Assembly: GCA_047514575.1 (NCBI GenBank)
Contig: JAKZYH010000349.1
Span: forward strand, 1-15,829
Reading direction: 5' to 3'
Source of the DNA: CAUZIZ01 sp047514575
GTDB taxonomy: Bacteria > Acidobacteriota > UBA6911 > RPQK01 > JAJDTT01
Length of the DNA: 15,829 nt
Position numbers and translations under genes: made by a program. Numbering within the stretch: position 1 is the stretch's first letter; every line of letters begins with the position of its first letter. Under the pieces are notes generated by a model. The model worked only from the letters and a program-made list of their open reading frames with translations, was not told where the DNA came from and did not search any database. Positions 7,009-14,780 of this stretch are shown in pieces.

Positions 7009-8082
7009 TCAGTTGTCTTCGCCTGCGTCGTCAGCTGCCCGTTCCGGCCGAAGCTCGCGGACCAGTTTCCCGACTGTCCACATTTCGGAGCTCTCAACCT
7101 CCGCCAACTCCTTCTCGAGTCCCTTCCGATAGTTGGGGTCCCGGTTGGCCTCTAGCACGCGCCGTGTCTCGTCTCCTGCTGCCACCTTGTCGTAGAGCTC
7201 TTCGAAGAGGGGAAAGTTCACGTCCCGAAAGCGCTGAAACCAGTCCAAGGCACCCCGCTGAGCGGTCGTCGAGCAGTTGGCGTACATCCAATCCATTCCG
7301 TTCTCTGCGATCAGGGGATAGAGGCTCTGTGTTGCTTCCTCAACGGTCTCGTTGAACGCTTCTGAGGGGCTGTGCCCTCGTGCGCGGAGAACCTCGTACT
7401 GGGCTAACCACAACCCGTAGATCGCCCCCATCAGGACCCCTCGCTCTCCGGTGAGATCGCTGTAGACTTCCTTCTTGAAATTCGTCTCGAAGAGATAACC
7501 GGATCCGATGGCGATACCCAACGCCAGACATCGTTCCCGAGCGCGACCAGTGTAGTCCTGATCGATAGCAAAGCTGGCGTTGATTCCTCTCCCCTCGACG
7601 AAGAGTCGCCTCACGGTGGTACCCGAGCCCTTCGGTGCTACCAGGATGACATCGACGTGCTCCGGAGGAACCACCCCAGTCTGATCCCGATACGTAATTG
7701 CAAAGCCGTGGGAAAAGCAGAGTGCATCTCCAGGCTTGAGATGCGGCTTGATCCGTGACCACTGCTCGCCCTGTCCAGCGTCGCTCAGCAGGTACATCAG
7801 AAAGGTCGACTGTTCGGCTACCATTTCGATGTCGTCAAACAGGTTCTTTCCGGGTTCCCAACCGTCTCGTATGGCATTCTCCCAACCGTTGCCCCCGCGT
7901 CTCTGGCCGATAGTCACTTCGATGCCGTTATCGCGGCAGTTCAAGGATTGACCGTGGCCCTGGGGGCCATAGCCGATGACACCGATTCGCTCCTTTCCCA
8001 GGATCTCCCTCACCCTGTCGGGAGGATAATCGCTACGCTCAACAACCTCTTCTTCAAAATCACCAACCTTGATTGTTCTCAT
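7009..8082 (-). CDS. ilvC: Ketol-acid reductoisomerase (NAD(P)+), class I
   Basis: The 357-residue enzyme catalyses the second common step of valine, leucine and isoleucine synthesis: Mg2+-dependent alkyl migration then NAD(P)H reduction of acetolactate or acetohydroxybutyrate. The Rossmann motif is I36-GYGPQGHG44; FSHGF places the conserved H125. The C-terminal knotted domain has metal ligands D209 and E213 (SDLTGERG) and E245 and E249 (FNETVEE). Length and phrases such as MYLLSDAGQ, VYSDLTGERG and NGMDWMYANCSTTAQRGALDW resemble the slightly long class I form of Bacteroidetes rather than the 490-residue E. coli form. The ATG at 8082 has GAGGA five bases upstream. It is divergently arranged from the cupin gene. 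Confidence 0.96.
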   Translation of the reverse strand: MRTIKVGDFEEEVVERSDYPPDRVREILGKERIGVIGYGPQGHGQSLNCRDNGIEVTIGQRRGGNGWENAIRDGWEPGKNLFDDIEMVAEQSTFLMYLLSDAGQGEQWSRIKPHLKPGDALCFSHGFAITYRDQTGVVPPEHVDVILVAPKGSGTTVRRLFVEGRGINASFAIDQDYTGRARERCLALGIAIGSGYLFETNFKKEVYSDLTGERGVLMGAIYGLWLAQYEVLRARGHSPSEAFNETVEEATQSLYPLIAENGMDWMYANCSTTAQRGALDWFQRFRDVNFPLFEELYDKVAAGDETRRVLEANRDPNYRKGLEKELAEVESSEMWTVGKLVRELRPERAADDAGEDN

Positions 8083-8134
8083 GCTGTCCTCTCAGAAGAA
8101 ATTCAAGTCTGAGGCCGGGCCCAAGCCGGGCCTT

Positions 8135-8163
8135 TTTATAGCCGCTAATCAGTGCTCGGCGAA
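8135..8163 (-). promoter_or_regulatory. Candidate sigma70-type promoter of ilvC
   Basis: On the minus strand TTCGCC (8163-8158) and TATAAA (8140-8135) are 17 bases apart, about 50 bases ahead of the ilvC ATG. The -10 is good and the -35 is poor. The leader has a GC-rich GGCCC/GGGCC hairpin right after the -10. Confidence 0.35.
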
Positions 8164-8225
8164 GGCGTCCGTTTATATCAGATCAGACGGTTGGGACTCA
8201 AGCTGAGCCAGGGCCGCCAACGTCT

Positions 8226-8253
8226 TTGTCAACCTCTCGCTTTGTAGTAGACT
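8226..8253 (+). promoter_or_regulatory. Candidate sigma70-type promoter of the cupin-pabB pair
   Basis: TTGTCA (8226-8231) and TAGACT (8248-8253) are separated by 16 bases, with the cupin ATG 33 bases beyond the -10. A strong AGGAGG at 8274-8279 lies seven bases before that ATG. Confidence 0.5.
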
Positions 8254-8286
8254 CGCAGTCATTCGAGGAGAGCAGGAGGGTCTGTA

Positions 8287-8637
8287 ATGGAGGTGAAACG
8301 GGTTCCCGATCTGATTTCGTTTCGCTCAGAGAAGATGCTGAAAGCCGGTCTTTTCGAGAGCGAGCGGATGTTTTGTGACCTCTACTGTTTCGAGCCGGGA
8401 CAGGAGCAGGCACTTCACGACCATGATGGAAACGATAAGGTATATTACGTTCTTCAAGGGAGTGGCCTCTTTACGGTAGGAGAGGAGACCCGGTCGCTGG
8501 AAGAGGGGGACGCTACCTGGGCGCCCTCCGGTGAGATTCACGGAGTGAAGAACCCCTCCAGTGATCGGTTGGTGTGCTTGGTGTTCATGGCTCCACACCC
8601 GCAGCCGGAGAAATTCCGTTCCCTCCGGGGATCATAA
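8287..8637 (+). CDS. Small single-domain cupin protein
   Basis: This 116-residue protein is one cupin barrel. Motif 1 is G38-Q-E-Q-A-L-H44-D-H46 followed by DGNDKVYYVLQGSG; the two metal-binding histidines are present, but the usual glutamate position is N/D/K. Motif 2 is G74-D-A-T-W-A-P80-S-G-E-I-H85-G-V-K-N89, with the third histidine. Such proteins bind a divalent metal and may be dioxygenases, isomerases or sugar/ligand binders; this sequence does not decide. The missing glutamate could mean a three-histidine metal site. Start choice is firm: AGGAGG sits seven bases upstream. It ends four bases before pabB, so the two are likely co-transcribed, though a functional link is not evident. Confidence 0.85.
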   Translation: MEVKRVPDLISFRSEKMLKAGLFESERMFCDLYCFEPGQEQALHDHDGNDKVYYVLQGSGLFTVGEETRSLEEGDATWAPSGEIHGVKNPSSDRLVCLVFMAPHPQPEKFRSLRGS

Positions 8638-8641
8638 CTCG

Positions 8642-10144
8642 ATGCATTGCCTGTCTATGCCCCTGCCATGTGATCGGGCAAGTGTTTACACGCGCCTTCG
8701 CTCCAGGTCGGGCCCGACGCTGATCTTGGACAGCAGCTGGGAGCCTCGCCCGGACTCGGTCCGGGCCCTGTCGCGACACTGCATCCTTGCCAAGGAACCC
8801 TTCGCGATACTGACGGCGTGGGGAAGCCATGCCGTCTTGGACTGGGAAGGAGGTCGGCAGGAGCGGGGCGAGACCTTTTCTCTCTTGCGCCGCCTGTTGG
8901 CCGATTTCGAGCTCACAGGTCAGGACTCACCCACGCCGTTTCCCGCCGGGGCAATGGGTTACTTCGGTTACGAATTGAGGTCTGCTCTGGAAGCGGTACC
9001 GAGCGCTCTTCCTGCCGATTTCGACATGCCGGATCTTTGGTTGGCCTTCTTCGACTCGGCGGTGACTCTAGATCTGGAAGAGGATCTACTTCATATCACC
9101 TCGACGGGACTCCCCCAGCGAGGGGCGGCCGCCAGGGAGCGGGCGCTTCGCCGTGCCGAAGACTTGAGGCTTCAACTGTTCGCTCCTGCGAGCCAGATCG
9201 ACGGGTTCGAGAAGAGTATGGAGGAAGATGCCTCTCGCTTCAGTCAGGGAGAAATCGGCGTTCCAGCAGGTTCAAACTTTAGTCGCGAAGATTATCTTGC
9301 TGCGATCCGGCGCATCAAGGAGCACATCGCCGCCGGAGATATCTACCAGGCTAACCTCTCACAGCGTTTCAAGAGGCCTTTCAAAGGTGATTCTTTTGAC
9401 TTGTTTCTCGATCTGCGAAAGCGGACTCCGGCACCTTTTTCGGCCTACCTGGACGCTCGAAATTTCTCCATCGTAAGCGCCTCGCCGGAACGTTTCCTTC
9501 GCTTCGATCCGCAGAGCCGCCTCGTCAGCACCCGTCCCATCAAGGGTACCCGTCCGCGCGGCGCGACCCCTTCCCTGGACCGGTCCCTAGCACGGGAGCT
9601 CGCGGCCAGTGAGAAGGACCATGCCGAGCACGTCATGATCGTCGACCTGGAAAGAAACGACCTGGGAAGAGTTGCCCAGATCGGTTCCGTGCGGGTCCCC
9701 GAGTTCGCCGTAGTCGAGACCTTCCCGGCGGTCTTCCATCTGACCTCCACGGTCGAGGCCCTTCTGAGTCCTGAAAAAGACACGGTAGACCTTCTGAAGG
9801 CTGCATTTCCGGGAGGGTCGGTAACCGGAGCGCCCAAGATCCGAGCCATGGAAATCATTGAACAAGTTGAAACAGTACGGAGGGGCGCCTACACCGGCGC
9901 ATTGGGATATCTCAGCTTCACGGGCGAACTGGACCTGAATATCCTCATCCGGACCATCTGCACACAGGGAGGGATGGCGTCTCTGCACAGTGGAAGTGCG
10001 ATTGTGGCGGACAGCGACCCTGAGTCGGAGTATCAGGAAACCCTGATCAAAGCGCAGGCACTTTCCCAGGTGCTGGATCGTTCAGGACAAAATGCGAACC
10101 ACTCTTCTTCGAGGGCGTCACAAGCCTTGAGGGAGTTGGCCTGA
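8642..10144 (+). CDS. pabB: Aminodeoxychorismate synthase component I
   Basis: The 500-residue protein (ATG at 8642, four bases after the cupin stop) joins an N-terminal TrpE/PabB domain (FPAGAMGYFGYELR at 100-113) to a full chorismate-binding domain at about 213-475. Key motifs are YLAAIRRIKEHIAAGDIYQANLSQRF, P299-I-K301-GTRPRG, HVMIVDLERNDLGRV (330-344), and GGSVTGAPKIRAMEIIE (391-407). The lysine in PIKGT is diagnostic of PabB; anthranilate synthase has PIAGT. It converts chorismate, with ammonia from a PabA glutaminase, to 4-amino-4-deoxychorismate for folate synthesis. No pabA or pabC (lyase) is adjacent, and no lyase domain is fused. A longer frame opens at 8561 but would overlap the cupin gene by 77 bases. 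Confidence 0.93.
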   Translation: MHCLSMPLPCDRASVYTRLRSRSGPTLILDSSWEPRPDSVRALSRHCILAKEPFAILTAWGSHAVLDWEGGRQERGETFSLLRRLLADFELTGQDSPTPFPAGAMGYFGYELRSALEAVPSALPADFDMPDLWLAFFDSAVTLDLEEDLLHITSTGLPQRGAAARERALRRAEDLRLQLFAPASQIDGFEKSMEEDASRFSQGEIGVPAGSNFSREDYLAAIRRIKEHIAAGDIYQANLSQRFKRPFKGDSFDLFLDLRKRTPAPFSAYLDARNFSIVSASPERFLRFDPQSRLVSTRPIKGTRPRGATPSLDRSLARELAASEKDHAEHVMIVDLERNDLGRVAQIGSVRVPEFAVVETFPAVFHLTSTVEALLSPEKDTVDLLKAAFPGGSVTGAPKIRAMEIIEQVETVRRGAYTGALGYLSFTGELDLNILIRTICTQGGMASLHSGSAIVADSDPESEYQETLIKAQALSQVLDRSGQNANHSSSRASQALRELA

Positions 10145-10183
10145 ACCGCGGCGGTGTCGACGGGGGCTGGTCCGGCTTGGAGT

Positions 10184-10213
10184 TTGCTGCGAGTGAGCGT
10201 TTGGTAATAGAAT
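10184..10213 (+). promoter_or_regulatory. Candidate promoter of tRNA-His
   Basis: TTGCTG (10184-10189) and TAGAAT (10208-10213) are 18 bases apart, about 37 bases before the tRNA gene, in the short gap after pabB. Confidence 0.35.
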
Positions 10214-10250
10214 GTTTGCTCCTCGGTCGAGGAACCGTCTGGTCATTGTG

Positions 10251-10325
10251 GTGGGCGTAGCTCAGCCAGGTTAGAGCACAGGGTTGTGGCCCCTGTGGCC
10301 GTGGGTTCGAATCCCATCGCCCACC
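10251..10325 (+). tRNA. tRNA-His (anticodon GTG)
   Basis: The cloverleaf folds with acceptor stem GTGGGCG (10251-10257) against CGCCCAC (10318-10324), the D arm from GCTC, anticodon stem CAGGG/CCCTG around loop TTGTGGC (GTG anticodon), and T arm GTGGG-TTCGAAT-CCCAT. The base before the stem (10250) is G and position 73 is C, giving the G-1:C73 pair typical of tRNA-His. CCA is not fully encoded. The antisense strand carries the end of the GT2 gene. Confidence 0.96.
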
Positions 10326-11065
10326 CATCCCTCCTCCGGCTTTTTCCGTTTCTGGAAGCGAAGAAGCCATACCCTCAGCGCGGCTTCGAGTGCAATCCCG
10401 CCGCCCAACTTCGATTCCCCGAGTCTTCGTTCCTCGAAGATGATTGGGAACTCAATCATTTTCAATCCAGTGGAGAGGACCGAATGCTTCAGCTCGATTT
10501 CGAAGGCGTAGCCTTTTGACCTCAAGCTCCTGAGCTCCACGGCCAGGAGTGCGCGTTTCGTCCAGCCGTTGAAGCCGCCGGTCAGATCTCTGATTCGCGT
10601 GCCCAAGACCAGGCGGGCATAAAGATTGGCGCTCCAACTCAGGAGGCGCCGTCCGGCGTCCCAGTTGAGAGTCCCGCCCAGCGTGATGTAGCGTGATCCT
10701 ATGACGCCGTCGTAGTGGCGCAGTAGATCCAACATGGTGGGCAGGTAGCGGGGGTTGTGTGAGAAATCGGCGTCTATCTGGATCAGAGGATCGAAGCCTC
10801 GTCCAAGTCCCCAGGAGAAGCCGGAAACACAGGCGCTTCCGAGGCCCCCCTTCTCCAGCCGGTGCAGCACATGGACCCGTCGATCCTCGGCCTTCATCTC
10901 TTCGACCAACGAACCGGTGCCGTCGGGTGAGGCGTCGTCGACGATCAGGACCTCCGTCTGGGGAGCGAATCTGAAAATCGATTCACAGAGAGGCTTGATG
11001 TTGTCTTTCTCGTTATAGGTCGGGATGATGATAAGGGAGTTCAAGTTCCTTGAGCCGTTCATCAT
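10271..11065 (-). CDS. GT2 glycosyltransferase, polyprenyl-phosphate mannose synthase-like
   Basis: The 264-residue reading frame is a soluble GT-A fold enzyme. It has LIIIPTYNEKDNI (11-23), the nucleotide-sugar site VDDASPDGTG (42-51), the metal-binding D98-A-D100 and the loop RRLGESKLGG (213-222), all as in dolichol/polyprenyl-phosphate mannose synthases. There is no GtrA or extra membrane domain. By family it transfers mannose (or another hexose) from a nucleotide sugar to polyprenyl phosphate at the inner membrane. Its ATG overlaps the TGA of the DUF2723 gene (ATGA), so it probably supplies that enzyme's donor. Residues 247-264 are read from the antisense of tRNA-His, and the TAA stop lies in that tRNA's D arm. 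The native C-terminus therefore probably ended near residue 246, or the overlap is tolerated. Confidence 0.9.
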   Translation of the reverse strand: MMNGSRNLNSLIIIPTYNEKDNIKPLCESIFRFAPQTEVLIVDDASPDGTGSLVEEMKAEDRRVHVLHRLEKGGLGSACVSGFSWGLGRGFDPLIQIDADFSHNPRYLPTMLDLLRHYDGVIGSRYITLGGTLNWDAGRRLLSWSANLYARLVLGTRIRDLTGGFNGWTKRALLAVELRSLRSKGYAFEIELKHSVLSTGLKMIEFPIIFEERRLGESKLGGGIALEAALRVWLLRFQKRKKPEEGWVGDGIRTHGHRGHNPVL

Positions 11066-13194
11066 AGTCGTGCCGCGCGCGTTTTAACCAGTTGGTCGAG
11101 CTGCGCTAGTCGCTCCCGAACCTGCACTGGGAGCGCGTCCAGAAAATAGGTCCTTTTGATCTTTCTATAGTTCGCCCGATCTCCCCTGTCCGCATAGAGC
11201 TCCAGCAAGTTCAGAACAGCTCCGTTTTTCTTTCGGTTGGGATAGACCGAGACAGATCTAGCAAAATTCTCCTCGGCTTCCTGCTGTCGCTTCATCCGCA
11301 CCAACAGGTGACCTCGCAGATAGTAGAGTCTGGCCAGTGTTTCCTTGGACACGTCCTCATCGATCAGCCCCATTGCCTCCTCTGACCAGCTCCAGAGAAG
11401 CTTGGGGTCCTTTGCGTGGATGAGCTCATCGATCAGAACAAGCTTGCCTGGGAAATGGCTCGTCACCCGGTCCAGGAGAGGCGCGTATTTGGCCGAGTCC
11501 TGATTCTGTGAAAGGTGAACCAGAGGACTCAGGAGCTTGCTACAGCTTTTCAGCAGGACCCTTCGATGTTGTGAAAGCCAAGGGTCCGTGAGATCTGCTC
11601 GTCGCTCCACCCGATCACACCAATCGACAACCGCTGGCGTTGGAGACAGGCGTTTCGAACGAGGATCCTTTACCTCCTTTTCGATCAGGTGGAAAAGGCC
11701 GAAATCGCGGGTAGCCCATTGCTGCGGCGGCTTCTGGACGAAGCAGACGGGGCGTTCAGTCCCCATTACGAAGGACTCGATGGCCTCGTCCTTCTGTCGC
11801 CGACTGCTACGCGCCGGAAAGAGGCGGTTGGAGAAGATGAGTCCCTGGTCGTTGTAAACCTCCACGTCCGGACGCACTCCTTCGATGTAGTGGAGAGAGC
11901 CAATGGGTCCGGTGTCATTGTCGCCGTGAGTGAAGAGGATCGCGTCTTCGGGGAGCGTCGCCAAGATGGCCTGCGCGTAATCCCGTGCCCAGGTCTCCTC
12001 GCTCTTCTGGTTGTAGCTCAGGTTCGTGGCCAAAACCAGGGATGCCAAGCCGGCGGCCGCGGCGCATCCCAACCATTCCGGACTAAGCCGTATTCGCTCC
12101 GCCAGGAAGCGCGTACAGGTATCGATCGCCAGTCCAATCCAAAGGGCCATGACCCCATAGGCGACCAAGGGGTAGACGCGCATCACGCTGCGCTGGAGCA
12201 ATTCGAAATCGAAAGTGAGAACCAGTGTGAGAAGAAGGCCGCCACTGAAGAATCCCCAGGCGAGCGCCAGCGATACGCCTGTGGTCCATCGACGCCATTG
12301 AAACCAGCATCCCAGAATGGCCAATCCAGCTCCCGCCACCGTGAACTGAACCCAGGACTCCCGCAGTAGAAAACCCGCGAACTGGACCTGATCGACCCAG
12401 GAGGCCGTCGAGCGGGCTTCCAGTTGAGAGTACCCCTTGCGAGACACGAAAAAGAACAGATCGTCGATGCCTTTTAGTGGTCCATAGAAGCTGATGAGAG
12501 GCTCCGTCAGCGAGCGAGCCCAGAGATATGCGTAGGGAAGAAGTCCCACCAGGACCAGGGGAAAGACGAGGTGGATTCTGCTGAGAATGAGACGGCGTCG
12601 GGGCCAAAGCAAGAGAAGCAGTCCCGGAACCAATAGCTGGATCAAGGGCCAGTGATTGCTCAAGCCGAGCCCGTAGATGAGGCCGATCCAGGGAAGGAGG
12701 CGACGGTCGCCAGAGTTGGCAAACTGGAGGCAGCACGCAAGGAGGAGAAACGAAAGTAACGTGTTCAGGGTGTAGACTTCTGCCACGATCGCTTGCGACC
12801 AGAAGACGAGTGAGAAGCCGTAGGCGAGTCCGGCCGCCCACGCTGGAGCATTCCGGCCGATCAAGCTGCGAGCGACCCAAAAGACGGCAGCGCAGGTGAG
12901 AGAGCCCGACAGCGCACTCAGAAGGTGAACCCGAAACGCAACGCTGCCGAGGGGCAATAGCGTGAAGAGCTTGCCCAGGAGACTGTGAAGAGGGTAGCCC
13001 GGCGGATGTGCCACGCCTCCGAAGTGACTCGCCATCAGAAAGAGGCCTGAGTCCTCGAGGGTTACTGTCCTGGGTGTCGTATAGAGATACACACCGAACG
13101 TGACCAACGCCACCAGGGCAGCCTGCAGCTTCCAGGGTCCTGTCCACAGCGCTGGGATTTCGTCGAGCTTCTTCCGAAACTGCTTGAGGCGCAT
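11062..13194 (-). CDS. DUF2723 (TMEM260-like) membrane glycosyltransferase with TPR-like C-terminus
   Basis: From ATG at 13194 (GAGAAG seven bases upstream) the protein has 710 residues; an ATG at 13233 adds 13 residues but lacks a ribosome site. After a first helix (about 24-39) comes the signature E47-DSG then G-V-A-HPPGYPL (60-69), followed by WSQAIVAEVYTLN (132-144) and about ten membrane helices. A soluble part follows, with LFTHGDNDTGP (420-430) and GVRPDVEVYN. Near the end is a TPR-like stretch (LYYLRGHLLVRMKRQQEAEENFARSV). DUF2723 belongs to the GT-C-like group; human TMEM260 is a protein O-mannosyltransferase. The acidic pair at 47-48 fits the usual GT-C catalytic position. Translational coupling to the polyprenyl-phosphate mannose synthase-like gene supports a lipid-linked donor (inference). 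Acceptor unknown. Confidence 0.9.
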   Translation of the reverse strand: MRLKQFRKKLDEIPALWTGPWKLQAALVALVTFGVYLYTTPRTVTLEDSGLFLMASHFGGVAHPPGYPLHSLLGKLFTLLPLGSVAFRVHLLSALSGSLTCAAVFWVARSLIGRNAPAWAAGLAYGFSLVFWSQAIVAEVYTLNTLLSFLLLACCLQFANSGDRRLLPWIGLIYGLGLSNHWPLIQLLVPGLLLLLWPRRRLILSRIHLVFPLVLVGLLPYAYLWARSLTEPLISFYGPLKGIDDLFFFVSRKGYSQLEARSTASWVDQVQFAGFLLRESWVQFTVAGAGLAILGCWFQWRRWTTGVSLALAWGFFSGGLLLTLVLTFDFELLQRSVMRVYPLVAYGVMALWIGLAIDTCTRFLAERIRLSPEWLGCAAAAGLASLVLATNLSYNQKSEETWARDYAQAILATLPEDAILFTHGDNDTGPIGSLHYIEGVRPDVEVYNDQGLIFSNRLFPARSSRRQKDEAIESFVMGTERPVCFVQKPPQQWATRDFGLFHLIEKEVKDPRSKRLSPTPAVVDWCDRVERRADLTDPWLSQHRRVLLKSCSKLLSPLVHLSQNQDSAKYAPLLDRVTSHFPGKLVLIDELIHAKDPKLLWSWSEEAMGLIDEDVSKETLARLYYLRGHLLVRMKRQQEAEENFARSVSVYPNRKKNGAVLNLLELYADRGDRANYRKIKRTYFLDALPVQVRERLAQLDQLVKTRAARL

Positions 13195-13552
13195 GAGCAA
13201 CTTCTCGCAATTGAACGTCGCCCCGCACTCCATGCAACATCAAAGCCAATCTGGGTGCTCCTTGTTTCGGAATCGAGAACGGACTTGGATGTGGATCACT
13301 GCGAGACCACCGATCAACTCGGTAAGCCGTTGCTTTCGCTTTGGTTCACTGGATTCAGGCCTGACGCACCGGGGTCCGTTGAAGGGGTCCGAGTCAGCAT
13401 CCGAGACGGAATGCAATCCTTCTCGAGAGAGGTAGATTCAAGGTCCCGATATCTTGGGATCTGAACCAGCCGTCAATCTTTCGACACTCCTGGAAGAACT
13501 CGCAGAGTGGGTACACGAGTCTCGAGGATTTGTGCCTGGTGCTCCGGGTGCA
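13195..13552. other. 358-bp gap without a convincing gene
   Basis: Short frames exist on both strands but show no family features. As the upstream region of the DUF2723 gene it may contain that promoter; no clear -35/-10 pair was found. Confidence 0.45.
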
Positions 13553-14008
13553 CTAGCTGTCTTGTCCGATCGCCGTTCGGATCGCGGCGAGTAATTCCTT
13601 GGGCTCATCGCTGCCGATCCTGTACTTGCGACCGTTTCTAAGCTCGATCTGAACAGCTTCGAACCCTGAGACGCTGTAAAGCCAACCGTGCGGAGTAAAC
13701 TTGATCCCCCACCCGTAGTACCAGCGGTTCCGGACAATTTCGGCGTCGCATATGTCGGCGGTGTGAAAACTCTTCCTGATCAGGCCGTGACCAAATCGGA
13801 GCGCGATTCGTTGATGTGACACCTGCACCGTGAGGGAGTGGAAGAGGTAGGCGCAGAACAGAAGTACCAATCCGACTATACCGGGAATCCGCACTGAAGA
13901 GGATCCAAGGCTCATCATCAGCACACTGATTCCAGCGGCAATCATCCCTCCGCCTCCGAGGGAATACACCATGAGTGTTCCGCGCTGCGTGTGTCGATAT
14001 TCGAGCAT
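13553..14008 (-). CDS. Small membrane protein with PH-like domain
   Basis: From ATG at 14008 the protein has 151 residues (a TTG two codons earlier is the other choice). Two adjacent hydrophobic helices (about 16-33 and 42-58) are followed by a beta-rich cytosolic part. That part includes LTVQVSHQRIALRFGHGLIRKSF, WYYGWGIKFTPHGWLYSVSG and AVQIELRNGRKYRIGSDEP, ending in a helix, ELLAAIRTAI. This two-helix plus PH-fold plan matches bacterial PH (bPH) domain membrane proteins, whose function is mostly unknown. It stands alone: 358 bases from the DUF2723 gene and 200 bases from the tRNA. A regulatory or membrane-scaffold role is possible, but nothing in the sequence fixes it. Confidence 0.7.
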   Translation of the reverse strand: MLEYRHTQRGTLMVYSLGGGGMIAAGISVLMMSLGSSSVRIPGIVGLVLLFCAYLFHSLTVQVSHQRIALRFGHGLIRKSFHTADICDAEIVRNRWYYGWGIKFTPHGWLYSVSGFEAVQIELRNGRKYRIGSDEPKELLAAIRTAIGQDS

Positions 14009-14208
14009 GTCCAATACCTGGCAGCTACCAACCCACCTCGATTATGAAACGTAGCGGCCCGCCGATCAAACCCGGTAGCGCAGATATCGTGAAGCCGAAG
14101 GGACTAAGCGATGCAATTCCGAGCTCCATCCACCCATACAGGATCCCCCTGGAGGACGCGGCCTGGGCGATACTCTGTACGCCCCCAACTGTTGTAAGAT
14201 AAGCGAGC

Positions 14209-14285
<77 letters not shown>

Positions 14286-14387
14286 TTTTTCTCAATGGGT
14301 TACGCCCGAACTGGGACCTACTACCCAGGTCTTGTGTGAGACTCTGTGTGAGAAAAACTCCCGGTTGTGGCCTGCTCGAAGGCCCGC

Positions 14388-14780
14388 ATGGCCACCCATG
14401 CAGTTGCAAACTACAAACAACCGAAAGCTCTAAGAATCACCTTCCGAGTGTCCCGCTTTCCCGCTACGACCCTTGGTCAGCGAATCCGTAAGCGCCGTCT
14501 AGAGCACGGACTCAAGCAGGTGGAGCTGGCTGGTCTTCTGGGCGTCAACCCAAGGACTATCGTCAACTGGGAAAAGGACAGGACAAAGCCGAGATCCGCG
14601 GGAAAGGCAACTATGGTTACAAGGTTTCTGGAAGGTCATATCCGATTCGCGAAGAGACTGATCAATCGGACCACTAAGAAAGCGTGTGGGCGAGGAACCG
14701 ACTATAAGAAGTGTGATAGTCGGCACCCGATCTTACAGACAGCGTCCGATTTGATCGAAATCGAACGGCCGCACCCCTAA
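14388..14780 (+). CDS. XRE-family helix-turn-helix protein, possibly with worn C-terminus
   Basis: The 130-residue frame from ATG at 14388 (GAAGG six bases upstream; a GTG at 14367 is an alternative) has one clear XRE/lambda-repressor type helix-turn-helix at about residues 28-70: TTLGQRIRKRRLEHG, then KQVELAGLLGVNPRTIVNWEKDR. Related stand-alone regulators of 80-100 residues usually end with an FLGY-type helix soon after; here MVTRFLEGHI (76-85) may be its counterpart. The remaining 45 residues are basic and unlike a conserved domain, and the stop codon lies inside a repeat unit. The natural C-terminus may therefore be lost. It directly follows tRNA-Arg and precedes repeats, as in remnants of an integrated element. 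Targets are unknown. Confidence 0.6.
   Translation: MATHAVANYKQPKALRITFRVSRFPATTLGQRIRKRRLEHGLKQVELAGLLGVNPRTIVNWEKDRTKPRSAGKATMVTRFLEGHIRFAKRLINRTTKKACGRGTDYKKCDSRHPILQTASDLIEIERPHP

Noticed and set aside
6894..7097. Minus frame of 67 codons overlapping the ilvC end
   Set aside because: Arg-rich with mixed third positions and no start or ribosome site; likely chance.
8122..8137. GGCCC-AAGCC-GGGCC followed by TTTTT, terminator-like on the plus strand
   Set aside because: No plus-strand gene lies upstream. The same bases include the better-supported ilvC -10 element on the other strand, so a terminator role was not called.
10047..10370. Minus-strand frame reading GGRWDSNPRPQGPQPCALTW
   Set aside because: This is the well-known spurious translation of an antisense tRNA (here tRNA-His), extended into the pabB 3' end.
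12083..13249. Long minus-strand frame of 388 codons
   Set aside because: Same strand, different frame inside the DUF2723 gene; rich in Arg, Ser, Pro and Gly, with no hydrophobic pattern.
13255..13464. Plus-strand frame of 69 codons in the gap before the PH-like gene
   Set aside because: No ribosome site or recognisable features, and it lies alone.
14333..14352. Short TGTGTGAG tandem words after tRNA-Arg, considered as a CRISPR or att core
   Set aside because: Only two 8-base copies with no spacers, and no match to the tRNA 3' end; too short to call.
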